Below, in pieces: positions 21,263 through 32,435 of a stretch of DNA of 64,000 nt. Source of the stretch: JANXQG01 sp963780045 (GTDB lineage: Bacteria; Planctomycetota; Planctomycetia; Pirellulales; Thermoguttaceae); assembly GCA_963780045.1 (NCBI GenBank), contig CAVZZZ010000005.1, positions 806,001 through 870,000 on the forward strand, in the 5' to 3' direction. The notes under the pieces were generated by a model. The model saw only the letters and a list, made by a program, of their open reading frames with translations. It was not told the DNA's origin and searched no databases. The translations under genes and the position numbers were made by a program. Every line of letters begins with the position of its first letter. Within the stretch, counting starts at the first letter, position 1.

Positions 21263-24200
21263 ATGTTCGGACAATGCAAGAATTGCAACGTCGGCACCGG
21301 GGGATCGGTTGCTGTCGGCCTCAAGGCCGCTGTCGTCGCGATGGTGCTCTACGCCGCGCCCCTGCACGCAGCGAATGTCTCCTGGACCCTTGTCGCGGGG
21401 CAATCGGGCAATTGGTCGACGGGGGGCGACTGGTCGAGCCTGAGTCCGCCCCAGTCCACCGACACGGCTTACGTCGCCGATGGGGGCACGGCGAACGTCA
21501 CACTGTCCGGCGCAGTGTGTTCGTCGCTCTACCTCGGCGATCCGAACAGCAGCATGAGCGGGACGATCCAGATGTCCGGCGGCGGCCTGACAGTGTCCTC
21601 GGCCGAGTATTTGGGAAATAACGGAATCGGCACGTTTATCCAGACCGGTGGAACGAACAACTTTGGCTCCGGCCAACTTTACCTCGGCAACGGCAGCTCC
21701 ACCGGCACGTACAACCTCGGCGGTACCGGACTGCTTTCCGGTTACGACGAGTGGTTGGGGTACAGCGGGGGCGGCACGGGCTCGTTTATCCAATCGGGCG
21801 GAACGAACAACCTCGGCGCCTACGGCTGGCTATTCATGGGCGTCACCGGGGCAAAGGGCACCTACAGCCTCAGCGCGTCGGGACTGCTCTCGGCAGAGGA
21901 GGAGTACGTGGGTGACGGGGGCTCAGGCAGCTTCACGCAATCAGGAGGGTCGAACGTTTCCTCAAACTATGTATACGTCGGCTACTTCTCTGGTTCTAGC
22001 GGTACCTACACCCTCAACAACGGCAGTCTCTCGGTGCTCAATGGTTACAACGAGTTCCTGGGCTATGACGGCACCGGGACTTTCACCCAATCCGGCGGGA
22101 GCAACACTTGCGGCTATCTCAGCATTGGCAACAACTCCGACGGCACCGGCAGCTATAGCCTCGGCGGCAGCGGATACCTGTCGGTGCCCAACAACGAGAA
22201 TGTGGGCTGGAACGGCAAGGGCGCCTTCACCCAGTCCGGCGGGACCAACACCTGCTATGGTCTCTTGCTCGGCTACACGGGTGCAAGCGGAGCATATACC
22301 CTCAGCGGCGGGTCCTTGCAGGTGACAAACAACATGAACGTGGGCTACGCCGGGACCGGAACCTTCACACAATCGGGCGGGACGAACAGCGTCGGTAACA
22401 ACATGTATCTTGCCTACAGCGCCGGTGCCACCGGCAGCTACACACTCAACGGCGGTTATCTATCGGTAGCGAATAATGAATATGTGGGCTACTCAGGCTC
22501 CGCCACCTTCACGCAGTCGGGCGGGACACACGTCGTAGCCAATGAATCGCTGTACCTCGCCTACGAATCCGGCAGCGTCGGCACGTACAACCTCAGCGGC
22601 GGCTATCTTTCGGCGGGCAATCTTGCTAATAGTTATTTCGAAGAGGTGGGCTATGCCGGCAGCGGCACGTTCACACAGTCCGGCGGCACCAACAATTGCG
22701 GCTACAATCTCAATCTGGCCGAGGGCCCCACCGGAAATGCCAGCTACATCCTCAGCGGCGGCTATCTGTCGGTCTTTAATAACGAGAACGTGGGCTATGC
22801 CGCCACGGGGAGCTTCACGCAATCCGGCGGCACCAACGCGCTGACTTCAGGCGGTTGGCTCTTTATCGGCTACAACGCCGGCGCCATCGGCGCCTACAAC
22901 CTCAGCGGCAGCGGTGTCTTGTCGACGTCCAATACCGACAGCGAATACGTGGGCTACAGCGGCACGGGAAGCTTCACGCAGTCCGGCGGGAGCAACACGT
23001 GCGGCTATCTCAATTTGGGCGGCGCCGCCGGTGGCCTCGGCACCTTCAACCTCAGCGGCAGCGGCATCCTGACCGTGACCAACAACGAAAGCGTAGGCTA
23101 CGTGGGAGCGGGCGCTTTCACGCAGTCCGGCGGGACGCATACTTGCAGCTTTCTCAACCTCGGCAACCAGGTCCTCAGCAGCGGCACGTACAGCCTCAGC
23201 GGCGGATCCTTGTTCGCGGCCAACACCGAAAACGTGGCGTACGCGGGATCGGGAAGCTTCACGCAGTCCGGCGGCACCAACAGTTGCGGCAATCTCAGCC
23301 TTGCCTATAGCGTTGGCAGCGCGGGCACCTACAACCTCAACGGCGGGCTGTTGAGCCTTGCGACCCTCAGCGGCGGCTCCGGCGCCGCTGTTTTCAACTT
23401 CGGCGGCGGCGCCCTCCAGGTGCCCGCCAACTTCGCCTGCGGCATGCCGATGCAGCTCACTGGACTGGGCATTTTCCTCAGCGGCGGCGGTTCGCTGGGC
23501 CTCTTGGGAGTCCTTTCCGGCAACGGCGGCCTGCAAACGGTCGGCGCCGGCATGACCGTCTTGTCCGCCAGCAATACCTATACCGGCAGCACGAACATCA
23601 GCAACGGCACGCTGGCGATCGTCGGATCGGGCCTGCTAGGCGGCGGCGCCTATCCCGGCGCCATCGCGCTCGCCGCTAACGGCAGCCTGCTGTACTACAA
23701 CAGCTCGGCGCCGCAGACATTCAGCGGCGCGATCAGCGGCGGCGGCGGCCTGACCCAAAACGGCGGCAGCATGCTGACGTTGACCGGCAACAACACCTAT
23801 ACCGGCCCCACCACCGTGAGCAGCGGAACGCTCCTCGTCGAAGGCAACAACGCCTCCACGCTCTTTACGGTCAATAGCGGCAGCTCGCTGCAGTTCAATG
23901 CCGCCGTCGTCACCTTGGGATACGGGTCGATCGGCGCGCCATCCGGCGGAACCGTGCAATACTCCAACGCCACCATCAACGGCGGCTTTCTCCGCGGGCC
24001 GGGCACGCATTCGACCCTGCCGGGGACCTCCAATCTGTTCACCGGCACGACCACCTACGCCAGCACCGTTCTTCTGCAGAACGGCCTGGACACCTTTACC
24101 GACTTCAGCAATGGCGGGCAGATCGTCAATAACGCGCCGCTGGTCTGGGACGGCGGCGAGAACAACATCGGCGGGAACCTGACGGTCAATAGCACCGTCA

Positions 24201-25030
24201 CCGCGGACGACTTCACCAATGCCGGCGCGATCAGCATCAACGGCGGCGCCGCAATCAACAACTACCTCAGCAACATGACCAGCGGCGGCGGTGGGCAGAT
24301 CACCATCAACAGCGGCGGCACGCTCAACGCCGACAGCCAAAGCCAGGGTCTCGTGCTTCAACTGCAGGACAGCCTGCTGGTGAACAACGGCACGGTGACC
24401 GGCACGGTCAACGTCGGCTACGGGGCCGCGATTTCCGGCTCCGGCAGCTTCGGGCCGGTCACGATGAGCGACGGCGGGACGGTGGTTGCCGCGGACGACG
24501 CCAGTCCCGCGGCAGCAAGCCTCGCGGTCGTCAACAGCGGCGTCATCTCGGGCGCGGGAACGGTCTCCTGCGCGGTGACCATCGGAACGGGCAATCTCGA
24601 TCTGGTCGCGTCGAGTTCCGCCGACCGGCTCGTGCTCACCGGCGACATCGACGGCCCCGGCGCGGTGACGAAACTCGGCGCGGGCACGGTCGTGCTCTCC
24701 GGCACGAATACCTACCAAGGCGGAACGACGGTCCAGGACGGCACGCTGATCGTGGCCAACAGCGAGGCGATTGCCGACGGGACGAGCTTGATCGTCGGCG
24801 ATGCGTCGTTGTTTGCGCCGGCGCTGCCCGCGGCCGCATCCGCGCTAGCGGACCTGCCGAAGACTCGCACCGTGCCCGAGCCGGAAACGTTGGCGCTGCT
24901 GACGGCCGCCGCGCTGCTGGCGGCGCGGTCTGTTTACAAACGTCTGATACGGACGCCTGACAGAGCCTCCGTTAGGCTTTCCCCTCCTGACATAGCAGCG
25001 GTCAGGCTGGAAAAACTGACGTACGAATAG
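21263..25030 (+). CDS. Giant autotransporter-type beta-strand repeat protein with PEP-CTERM
   Basis: A 1255-residue exported protein. A signal peptide (hydrophobic segment ending ...LHAANVSW, about residue 37) is followed by twelve ~40-55-residue repeats with the core GTFTQSGGTN, then LYLG, GTYNLSGG and EYVGYSG. Next come autotransporter-associated beta-strand repeats such as LTLTGNNTYTGPTTVSSGTLLV, expected to build a beta-solenoid. Near the C-terminus is VPEPETLALLTAAALLAARSVYKR, a PEP-CTERM sorting signal. The tail continues about 25 residues after that signal, longer than usual. It probably functions at the cell surface or in exported matrix. The frame is intact despite the repeats. Confidence 0.9.
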   Translation: MFGQCKNCNVGTGGSVAVGLKAAVVAMVLYAAPLHAANVSWTLVAGQSGNWSTGGDWSSLSPPQSTDTAYVADGGTANVTLSGAVCSSLYLGDPNSSMSGTIQMSGGGLTVSSAEYLGNNGIGTFIQTGGTNNFGSGQLYLGNGSSTGTYNLGGTGLLSGYDEWLGYSGGGTGSFIQSGGTNNLGAYGWLFMGVTGAKGTYSLSASGLLSAEEEYVGDGGSGSFTQSGGSNVSSNYVYVGYFSGSSGTYTLNNGSLSVLNGYNEFLGYDGTGTFTQSGGSNTCGYLSIGNNSDGTGSYSLGGSGYLSVPNNENVGWNGKGAFTQSGGTNTCYGLLLGYTGASGAYTLSGGSLQVTNNMNVGYAGTGTFTQSGGTNSVGNNMYLAYSAGATGSYTLNGGYLSVANNEYVGYSGSATFTQSGGTHVVANESLYLAYESGSVGTYNLSGGYLSAGNLANSYFEEVGYAGSGTFTQSGGTNNCGYNLNLAEGPTGNASYILSGGYLSVFNNENVGYAATGSFTQSGGTNALTSGGWLFIGYNAGAIGAYNLSGSGVLSTSNTDSEYVGYSGTGSFTQSGGSNTCGYLNLGGAAGGLGTFNLSGSGILTVTNNESVGYVGAGAFTQSGGTHTCSFLNLGNQVLSSGTYSLSGGSLFAANTENVAYAGSGSFTQSGGTNSCGNLSLAYSVGSAGTYNLNGGLLSLATLSGGSGAAVFNFGGGALQVPANFACGMPMQLTGLGIFLSGGGSLGLLGVLSGNGGLQTVGAGMTVLSASNTYTGSTNISNGTLAIVGSGLLGGGAYPGAIALAANGSLLYYNSSAPQTFSGAISGGGGLTQNGGSMLTLTGNNTYTGPTTVSSGTLLVEGNNASTLFTVNSGSSLQFNAAVVTLGYGSIGAPSGGTVQYSNATINGGFLRGPGTHSTLPGTSNLFTGTTTYASTVLLQNGLDTFTDFSNGGQIVNNAPLVWDGGENNIGGNLTVNSTVTADDFTNAGAISINGGAAINNYLSNMTSGGGGQITINSGGTLNADSQSQGLVLQLQDSLLVNNGTVTGTVNVGYGAAISGSGSFGPVTMSDGGTVVAADDASPAAASLAVVNSGVISGAGTVSCAVTIGTGNLDLVASSSADRLVLTGDIDGPGAVTKLGAGTVVLSGTNTYQGGTTVQDGTLIVANSEAIADGTSLIVGDASLFAPALPAAASALADLPKTRTVPEPETLALLTAAALLAARSVYKRLIRTPDRASVRLSPPDIAAVRLEKLTYE

Positions 25031-25091
25031 CCGCTTTGCCAGGCAGCTTGGTCGTTTTCCTTTCCCAACCCCTTTTCTCAAAGGAGATACT

Positions 25092-27142
25092 ATGCGCCAC
25101 TACTGAACAGTTTTCTGCGTTCGCGTCACGAAAAGACCATCGCAAGGACCGGCCGCGGCCGGGCTTCGCAACGTAGGCCGACTTCGCGGCGGCTCCGCGT
25201 GGAGTGCCTCGAAGACCGTTTGGCCCTCAGCGCGCTCAGCGTCACCAGCGGCGCCGACAGCGGGCCGGGCTCGCTCCGCGCAGAAATCGCCCTCGCCGCC
25301 AGCGGCGATACCATTAGGTTTGCCAATTCCGTCCATTCCATTACGCTCACGTCGGGCGACTTGTCGATCACCAAAAACCTCGATATCGAAGGGCCGGGCG
25401 CGAACCAGTTGACGATCAACGGCAACGACGCAGGTCTTAGCACCGCCAGCCGCGTCTTTGACATCAGCGGCCCGGTCACGGTGACCATTGCCGGCCTGAC
25501 GGTCGCCAAAGGGGAAGCGGTCGTGACTGAGTATCTAGGAATGAACGGCGGAGGCGGGATTCTCAACGAGGCCGGCGCTACTTTGTATCTCAATAACTGC
25601 GTCCTGACCGGCAACGAGGCTGTTCTGTCGCCGAGTACTCCTTCTCCTACTAGCAATACGGCGCCGAATGCAATGTTTGGTGACGTTTGCGGCGGCGGCC
25701 TCCTAAACGAAGGGACCTCCTATCTCAATGGGACCACCGTAACACGCAACGAAGCTCTGGGAGGCGGCAGCTACTCCTACCCGCTCGGCGGCAGTACGGG
25801 CGGCGGCATCGACAACTGGTGCGGCGCCACGTTGCTTGTGAGCAACAGCACGATTACCAACAACGAGGCGATCAGTGCGGCCGATCCTGTCGGCGCAACT
25901 TACCCCTATTTCGCCCTCGGCGGCGGCATCGCCAATCACGCTGGCGCCGTCACCGACGCCAACGGGAACACCGTCGGCAACAACAACCCCTCCACCGTAA
26001 CCATCACGAATTCCACCATCGCCGACAACGAGGCGGCTGGTGGCACCGGCGTCTACACCCAAGGCGGCGGGATCTTGAACACCAATGGGACGTTTAGTAC
26101 GCCGTACACCACCGCGGTGACAACCATCAGCAACTCCACGATTAGCGGCAACCGGGCCGTGGCTGGAAACGACGGCATCGGGCTGAGTGCCTCCACTGGT
26201 GTCAACTTCGGCAGTGGCAGTGAATTCAGTGCCGCCAATGGCGGCGGTGTGTACAACGCCGTTGGGATGCTGACCGTCGACAATTCCACGTTGAGCGGCA
26301 ATGAGGCCGTTGGCGGCAACGATTCCGCCCCTGCCGCGGGCGGTGTCGCCAGTCCGGCCACCGGCAGCGGACAGGGCGGCGGCATCGTCAACCTCGCGGG
26401 CATGGCTGCCGTCTCGAACTGCACACTGATCGACAACAAGGCCATCGGCGGCAACACGACCACGGGGCCCGGCGCCATCGCCGACGGCGGCGGCATATCG
26501 AACTGGGGAGCGGCCCTGAACGAATTCGGGATGCCCGGGATCGCCGGAATTCTCACGCTGACCAATAGCACCTTAATCGGCAACGAGGCGATCGCCGGCC
26601 GCGGCGCCAAAGATCCCACCGGCTACAGCGGCGCTGTGTGGGGTTTCGCCGCGGGAGGCGGACTTGACGTTGCCTTCTCCGGCAGCGCCACGGTCACCAA
26701 CTGCACGCTGATTGGCAATCAAGCGATCGGGAGCAACGGTGTCAACGGCGGTACGGGCTTCGGCGGCGGCATCAGCCTGGGCTTCAGCTACTTCTTCAAT
26801 ACCGCCGCCTTTCCCGTCGTGGACGTCTCGACGTTATCGCTTTCCGACAGCAGGCTCTTGGGCAATATCGCTCAAGGCGGCAGCGGAGGAGCGACGGGGA
26901 CCGGCGGCGACGGGCTGGGCGGCGGCCTGGCGATCAACTCCGGCAACCCCGGCTTCCCCGCCTCCAGCGCCACGGTCACGAGCAGCGCAATCGATTTCAA
27001 CCTGGCCCTCGGCGGCTTCGGCGGCACGGTCGGGCAGGGAATCGGCGGCGGCGTCTACAACGACGGCACGTTCAGCAAGGACCTCCACACGCTGCTGGCC
27101 CTCAACCTCGCTTCCACCAGCAATAACGACATATACTCGTGA
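25092..27142 (+). CDS. Right-handed beta-helix/PMP-like repeat surface protein, start region frameshifted
   Basis: The long open frame starts only at GTG 25199 (VECLEDRLALS), but the planctomycete basic leader is readable in the same frame upstream (FLRSRHEKTIARTGRGRASQ, then RRPTSRRLRVECLEDR). A good start, AAGGAGATACT then ATG at 25092, is one base out of frame (ATG CGC CAC TAC TGA), so I place the true start there with an indel near 25103. The body has TITNSTIADNEAAGG-type beta-helix rungs with GGGIxN motifs, like chlamydial PMP/choice-of-anchor proteins. It is likely exported through its long basic leader. It lies between two repeat-rich PEP-CTERM genes. Confidence 0.82.
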
Positions 27143-27210
27143 GACGCCGTTTCACCGCGATGGCTGGTCTTTAGCGGCCGCGCAATAACTGCGTGGAGAA
27201 CTTCCCTTGC

Positions 27211-27239
27211 TATAATGGTTCAGGGTGTGAGCCTGAACC
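27211..27239 (+). promoter_or_regulatory. TATAAT box followed at once by an 8-bp hairpin
   Basis: TATAAT lies at 27211-27216, and directly after it GGTTCAGG (27217-27224) pairs with CCTGAACC (27232-27239) around a 7-nt loop. The -35 side is weak. It could be the promoter of the secreted-protein gene starting at 27298, with the hairpin at the 5' end of the transcript or as an operator. Confidence 0.45.
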
Positions 27240-27297
27240 GGTTGCAGGTTACAGCATGTGAAAAGCCTCGATCACACTTCTTGGCAGTCCTTCCGCG

Positions 27298-28024
27298 ATG
27301 AAAGTTCTCCTTGTAACAAGTCTTCTTTCCGCGGTGCTGGCCGCGTCAGGCATAGCGCGTGCCGCGGCGACAGCGGTCACGCTGCCGCCGCGCCCATATC
27401 ATCTGGCAAGCCGTCCGTTGCAGCGCTGGATTGTGACGTTCACGCGGCGCCACGGGGCGTTCCACGGCGTGGTCTGCTACGCCGTGCCGCCCGATGACCC
27501 GTGCCAGACGATTCACAGCGTGGAGCTATATGCCGACACCGAGAAGGGCCGGGTGAACGCGGTGCGGGTGACCGATGCCGGGGCCATTCAAGAAGCCGCT
27601 GCTCAAGCTGGAGATCGCGGCCTTGGCCCCGTTCACGGTCACGGCACGCGTGGACCTGTCGCTTCATCACACGGAGCTGCAGCAGGGACCGGCCGCCGGA
27701 CGGACCAAACCGCTCACTCCGCTCCAGCGCCGTGAATACCTGGACGATGGATGGCCCAACGCGAAGGCGCGCGCCTGGTTCACCGGCTGGATGAAAAGCC
27801 ACAAGCTGAGCCTACGGGCCAAGCCCGCATTGGAGTTCTTCGGCGCCTGGGGCGGGAACATGCTCATCGGCAACCGAAACGTGAACTTCGAGCTGTCGGG
27901 CCCCAAGGGAAAATGGAGCATTGGGACGTTGGACGGCCTGGCCTTTGGCGCAGCGAACGGAAAATGGGACTTCCCCGACATCCAGATCAAGGCCGCCGTC
28001 GTGCCGCAGGCGAAGGTCAAGTAA
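27298..28024 (+). CDS. Secreted protein of unknown function (one frameshift)
   Basis: It begins MKVLLVTSLLSAVLAASGIARA, a signal peptide with probable cleavage after ARA. The mature part reads ATAVTLPPRPYHLASRPLQR and so on, then the frame breaks near 27580 (VRVTDAG); it continues as PFKKPLLKLEIAALAPFTVTARVDLSLHHTEL to KAAVVPQAKVK. Combined length is about 241 residues. No family was recognised; the second half is rich in beta-strand patterns (NMLIGNRNVNFELSGPKGKW). It may be part of the surrounding envelope block, and has its own possible promoter at 27211. Confidence 0.65.
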
Positions 28025-28090
28025 TCGACTGTCGTTGCAGGGTCGTCACCCGGTATTCCCGCTCACTCGTGGACTGGGCAGGTTGATGGA

Positions 28091-31000
28091 TCACGTCCCT
28101 CGTCGCCTGCGCCCGCGGACCGCAACCGCCGCAGCCGCAGCGGCGATCAACAGTCCGAGCGTTCCAGGCTCGGGAACGGGAGTGAAACCGGGCGCCGATT
28201 GACCATCATAAAGGGTTGCGGCCGAAAGACCTGCACCATTAAAGGTTGCGGCGGAAAGACCTAGGTCCGCCCCATTGAAACGAGCCGCCCGCAGCGGTGG
28301 GGCCGTCGCGCCGCTGGCGGCATGTTCGCCGCTTGGCAGCACCGTGCCGAATGCCCCTAAATCGTCGCCGACCGACAAGTTGGAGCCGTCAGCAACCGCT
28401 TCATTGTTCGCCAGCACCAACGCTCCGCCGACAACATACGTGCCGCCCGTGTACGAATTGGTTCCGGCCAGGACCAGCGTACCAGAGGACATTATCAAGG
28501 ACGTCTGGAATGCGCCATCTTGGATCGAGCCGGAGAAAGTGGTCCTGCCGGACTGGCTGACCGTCAAGCTGGCCGTGCCGCCGGAACTGCCGCCGGAATT
28601 TGTGATTGTCCCTCCCGTGCCGCCGCTCAAGCCTTTCACAAGGACATTCAGCCCCGCCAAGTCAAGCGTGCCGCCGTTGACCGTAACGGTGCCGCCTCCC
28701 AGAGCGCCCGGGTCGCCGAGTTCGACATAACCGCTCTGGATCGTCGTGCCGCCAGTGTAAGTGTTGGCATTCGGGAGAAACACCAGTCCGCCGCCGGTGC
28801 TGTCAACAAAGGTAAACCCGCCCGGGCCGTTAATCGGACCAAAAAGGATCACTGCATTGCCGTTGCTGTCAACCGTCAATTTGCTGCTGCTGTTCGTGAG
28901 GTTGAAGGAGTTCACTCCTAAACCCCAGGAACCGGTTGCCTGGATCGTGCCGCCTCCGGCATCGAACTCTGACGAGCCAGAGCCCATCGCAATCCCGAAG
29001 CCGATCCCACTGCCGTTATAGGTGCCGTACGTGCTGCTGCCGTCGCCCTGCACCTGCAAAAGGCCGCCGTTTAAAGAGTAGGTTCCGGAGCCGGTGGTGC
29101 CGTCGCCATTATTGGCGACGCCAAGAACGACGGGGCCTGCGACGGTATTCGTCCCGCCCGTCTGAATGAATAAGCCGCTGCCGCCGTTGCCGACATACAC
29201 AGCGGCAGAGGAAAGCACTCCGCTTCCGGAGAGTTGGTAGGTCCCAGCGCCGAAGGTGCCGTCGCCATTATCGGTGTTGCCGAGAACAACGGGGCCCGAG
29301 ACGGAATTCGTTCCGCCCGACTGAATGAATATGCCGGTGCCGCCGTCGCCGACATATACGGCCGCGGATGAAAGCATACCGCTTCCGGAGAGTTGGTAGG
29401 TCCCCAGTGCGCCCTCGCTTTGACCCAAATCGAACGGGATGTATTGTGTGTCATTCGCGGAAACTACTCCGCCCGATTGCACGAAAGAACCACTGCCGGA
29501 AGAGCCGACATAAAGATCGGTTGCCGCGACCAGACCATTGCTCAAAGAGTAGGTGCCGCTTCCGGAGCCGTAGCCCAAAGCAAAGAATCCCACAGTATTC
29601 GTTCCGCCCGAATGATTAAATATGCCGTTGCCATCCCAGCCGACTAGTTCTGCGTCTGCGGTAACAGTGCTGCTTCCGCTCAAACTGTAGGTCCCCGAGG
29701 AGAGGGTGCCGTCGTCGGCTGGACCGTCAAGGCCCACGGCCAGATACGCATTACCGGCGTTGGTTACCGTAACCAGCCCGCCCGTTTGCGCGTAGTATCC
29801 AGTGCCATTTTCACCGACGATCAGGTTGGTGGATGTCACCGAATTGGTCCCGCCTGACTGATAGTACGACCCGGAAGTGCCGGGACTGTAACCCAGGGCT
29901 TCATCTAAGTACCCGGCCAGGCCCGCCTGGACCAGTCCGTCCGTTTGAATAAAGACGCCATTGCCGCCATTGCCAACGATGATTTCTCCCGGCGTAAACA
30001 ACGAACTGCTGCCGCCAACGGTGCAGGTCCCGCTACTGCCGGTTTCGAGACCGACACTTGCCGCAAGCGCGTTCACCGATCCGCCCGACTGGGTAAACGT
30101 GCCATTTCCGTATGTGCCGATATTCAAGCTGCCGATGGTGGCGTCATCGCCGCAGTTTAACAGCCCGCCCGTCATGGTGTAGTTCGCGGCATTGCTGTAG
30201 GCAATACTCAACGCGACCTGGGGCGTGACGACTCCTCCGGATTGCGTGAAACTTCCTGTTCCCAGATAACCCATCCGGATGCGCCCTGGGGCAAGCGTTC
30301 CGCCGCTGATGGTGTACGAGCCGCTGCTGCTCGCCGAGTTGTAACCAAGCCACAAATAAGAACCCTGATCGGCTGGAAAGTTAACGCCGCCGGATTGCAC
30401 GAAGTTGCCCGTGCCGTTGAAGCCGACGTATTCAATGGTAGACGGGTTAGATGCCAAACTGCCGCCTGTCAACGAGAGCGTGCCATTGTCGACTGTTGTA
30501 GTGCCCGTGAAGGTGTTGGCGCCGTAAAGTTGCAGCGTGCCGGCGCCAAGCATGGTCAGATTGCCGCCATCGGTGATCGCGCCGCCGATCGAAACGTTGC
30601 CGCTGCCGGCGACGGTCAAGGTATAACTGGGCCCGGTATCCACGCCCCCCTGGATCGAAAGCGGGTTTGCTGAGTTATTGATCCATGTCTGGTCGATTCC
30701 CATGACGAGCGGCGCATTGACGGTTAGCGGACCCGCGTGGGAGTCCATTTCAATCCCGGTGGACGCGTTGCCGTTAATCGTAGCCGAGTTGAGTGTCAGC
30801 GAGCTTCCGCTGATGGTGACGGCGCCCGCGCCGGTGCTCCAGACTCCGCCGATGGGATAAGCCGCGGCGAGGTTCGGCTCAAACAGGTACAAAAGGGCGT
30901 TGAACTGGCCGGTGTCGACGCCAGTGGGCACGGTCCCGCCCCAATCGGCGGCGGTGCCCCAGTCCGAGCCGACGTTGGCCCATGTATAGACGTTTTTGCG

Positions 31001-31091
31001 CCTGAATTGGCGAATTGACGAAGACGAAAACAATAGCCAGCCCGAAAAGGGCGCAGCAGAGAGTGTAGCGAGTCGATCGTGCGCGAGCCAT
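28091..31091 (-). CDS. Autotransporter-type beta-strand repeat protein with PEP-CTERM (frameshift after signal peptide)
   Basis: The signal peptide MARARSTRYTLCCALFGLAI to NSPIQAQ starts at 31091. The frame then breaks at a run of A's near 31000; removing one A gives AQNVYTWANVGSDWGTAADW in the long frame. The body has ten repeats with a GxFxQSGGTN core plus YLWLGYNS and GTYxLSGS segments, similar to those of the gene at 21263, then autotransporter-associated strands (LVLAGTNSYTGGTYVVGGAL). The C-terminus FTPVPEPGTLGLLIAAAAAAVAVRGRRRRGT is a canonical PEP-CTERM signal. Likely a surface or matrix beta-solenoid protein. It is convergent with the secreted-protein gene. Confidence 0.88.
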
Positions 31092-31322
31092 TTTTGTTAC
31101 CCCCGTAATACAAGTTGCGAAAACAACTATGATTTTAACAGGGCAGCGCACGATGTCAAACAAAAGGTCCAGCGAGATTCGGGAAAAAAAGCGTCCTGCG
31201 ACGTTTTTGTCGCTGTGCTCTTGGCGGAAAAGACCTGGAATTACATTTTTGGGGGGACATCGCAAGCGAAGCTCACATTAGAAAGATGGGCATCGCTAAT
31301 AACATCCAATTTTTACATACAC

Positions 31323-32201
31323 CTATTGGAGGCCCGGCCTGATTGTAATCCCCAGCGAATTGGCCACCGGGCGTTCTCTTCCATCGCTTGGATGATTCAA
31401 GATAACCATTTGCTGCGTCTTGGGGTCGCGGATGGCCAAGACCGAGCTTCCGCCGCCGTCCAGGTTGACCGCCTCCTCAGCCCCCTGGCCAACAAGCACG
31501 TCGGCAAGCTCCGCGAGCGACATGCCCGTCGCTACTCCTTTTTTGCGTCCGTCAACCACGACCAGGATCAGAGTATTGCCGTGGTTCTTGATGCCTACGG
31601 CAGTGCGGGGATGCGGCCCCTTGATAAAGCCCGGTCTTTGAGAGACCGGCGCGACGTTCTTGCCGCCGTGGACCAAGGTGTCGTGCCCGGCAATGGCCTG
31701 TTTTGCCTCGCGCGGCGGGTCCTTTCCGGTCGCGATCGACGCTCTCCCGCGGGCATCGATCACCAACATTGGCAAATCCTTTCCGGCTTTTGACCAGACT
31801 ACGCCGTCGGTCTCGGCAACGCCGGTCACTTTTGCCATGGTGGCGGCCTTGAACTGCGACAGTGCAGCTTTCCCTTCGGCATCTTTCCCGTGGAAATGCT
31901 CAAAGAAATCACCGTTGACGACCACGTCGAACTTTTCGCGATCCGCGATCTTGGTGGGCTGCATCAACGTCGTCTGCCACGGTCCATCCCCGTCGGGATC
32001 GGGTCCGCCGCGCGCAACCCGCACGACGGTTCCCGATCGGGTCAGGTCAACGATCACTTCATAGATTTGCTGGGGCGGATTGGTCTTTGTTTCGACGCTG
32101 TAAGTCACGCCAGCATACGGCCGACGTGGAAACTCGTCCGCATAGACCAACGTGCCGAGCGCAACTAGGAATAACAGTGAAGCGGCGATTTTGCGTAACA
32201 T
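31323..32201 (-). CDS. Phosphodiester glycosidase (NAGPA-like) family protein
   Basis: A 292-residue exported protein: signal peptide MLRKIAASLLFLVALGTLVYA, then a NAGPA-like domain with VVNGDFFEHFH, HPRTAVGIKNHGNTLILVVVDG and the hallmark EEAVNLDGGGSS, followed by PVANSLGI. Family members cleave sugar phosphodiesters. I chose ATG 32201 because GGGGAGC lies 6-12 nt upstream; the open frame extends to 32294 with alternative ATG 32216. The substrate is unknown; periplasmic location is inferred from the signal peptide. Confidence 0.88.
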   Translation of the reverse strand: MLRKIAASLLFLVALGTLVYADEFPRRPYAGVTYSVETKTNPPQQIYEVIVDLTRSGTVVRVARGGPDPDGDGPWQTTLMQPTKIADREKFDVVVNGDFFEHFHGKDAEGKAALSQFKAATMAKVTGVAETDGVVWSKAGKDLPMLVIDARGRASIATGKDPPREAKQAIAGHDTLVHGGKNVAPVSQRPGFIKGPHPRTAVGIKNHGNTLILVVVDGRKKGVATGMSLAELADVLVGQGAEEAVNLDGGGSSVLAIRDPKTQQMVILNHPSDGRERPVANSLGITIRPGLQ

Positions 32202-32435
32202 GTTTACGCTCCCCATAGTGTTTGTCGCCACCGCCGATTGTCTCGAGCGATATGCAGCTCCTAACAGCAGTTTCGAGGACCCAAAACTCCGCAAAATCCA
32301 TGTATCTCAGCCATTCTAGGGCCGTCGGAAATGTGATGTCAAGCAGGTTCAAGGGAGGCGTGTACTCCGGCCGCACGATGCAGCATAGAATGGGGGTCTA
32401 GAGTTGCATTCTTCCTGTCATGCTTTTTCGAGGCG

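Noticed and set aside
24418..24718. Minus-strand open frames opposite the PEP-CTERM gene
   Set aside because: Antisense to Gly/Ser/Thr repeats; no start signal or family.
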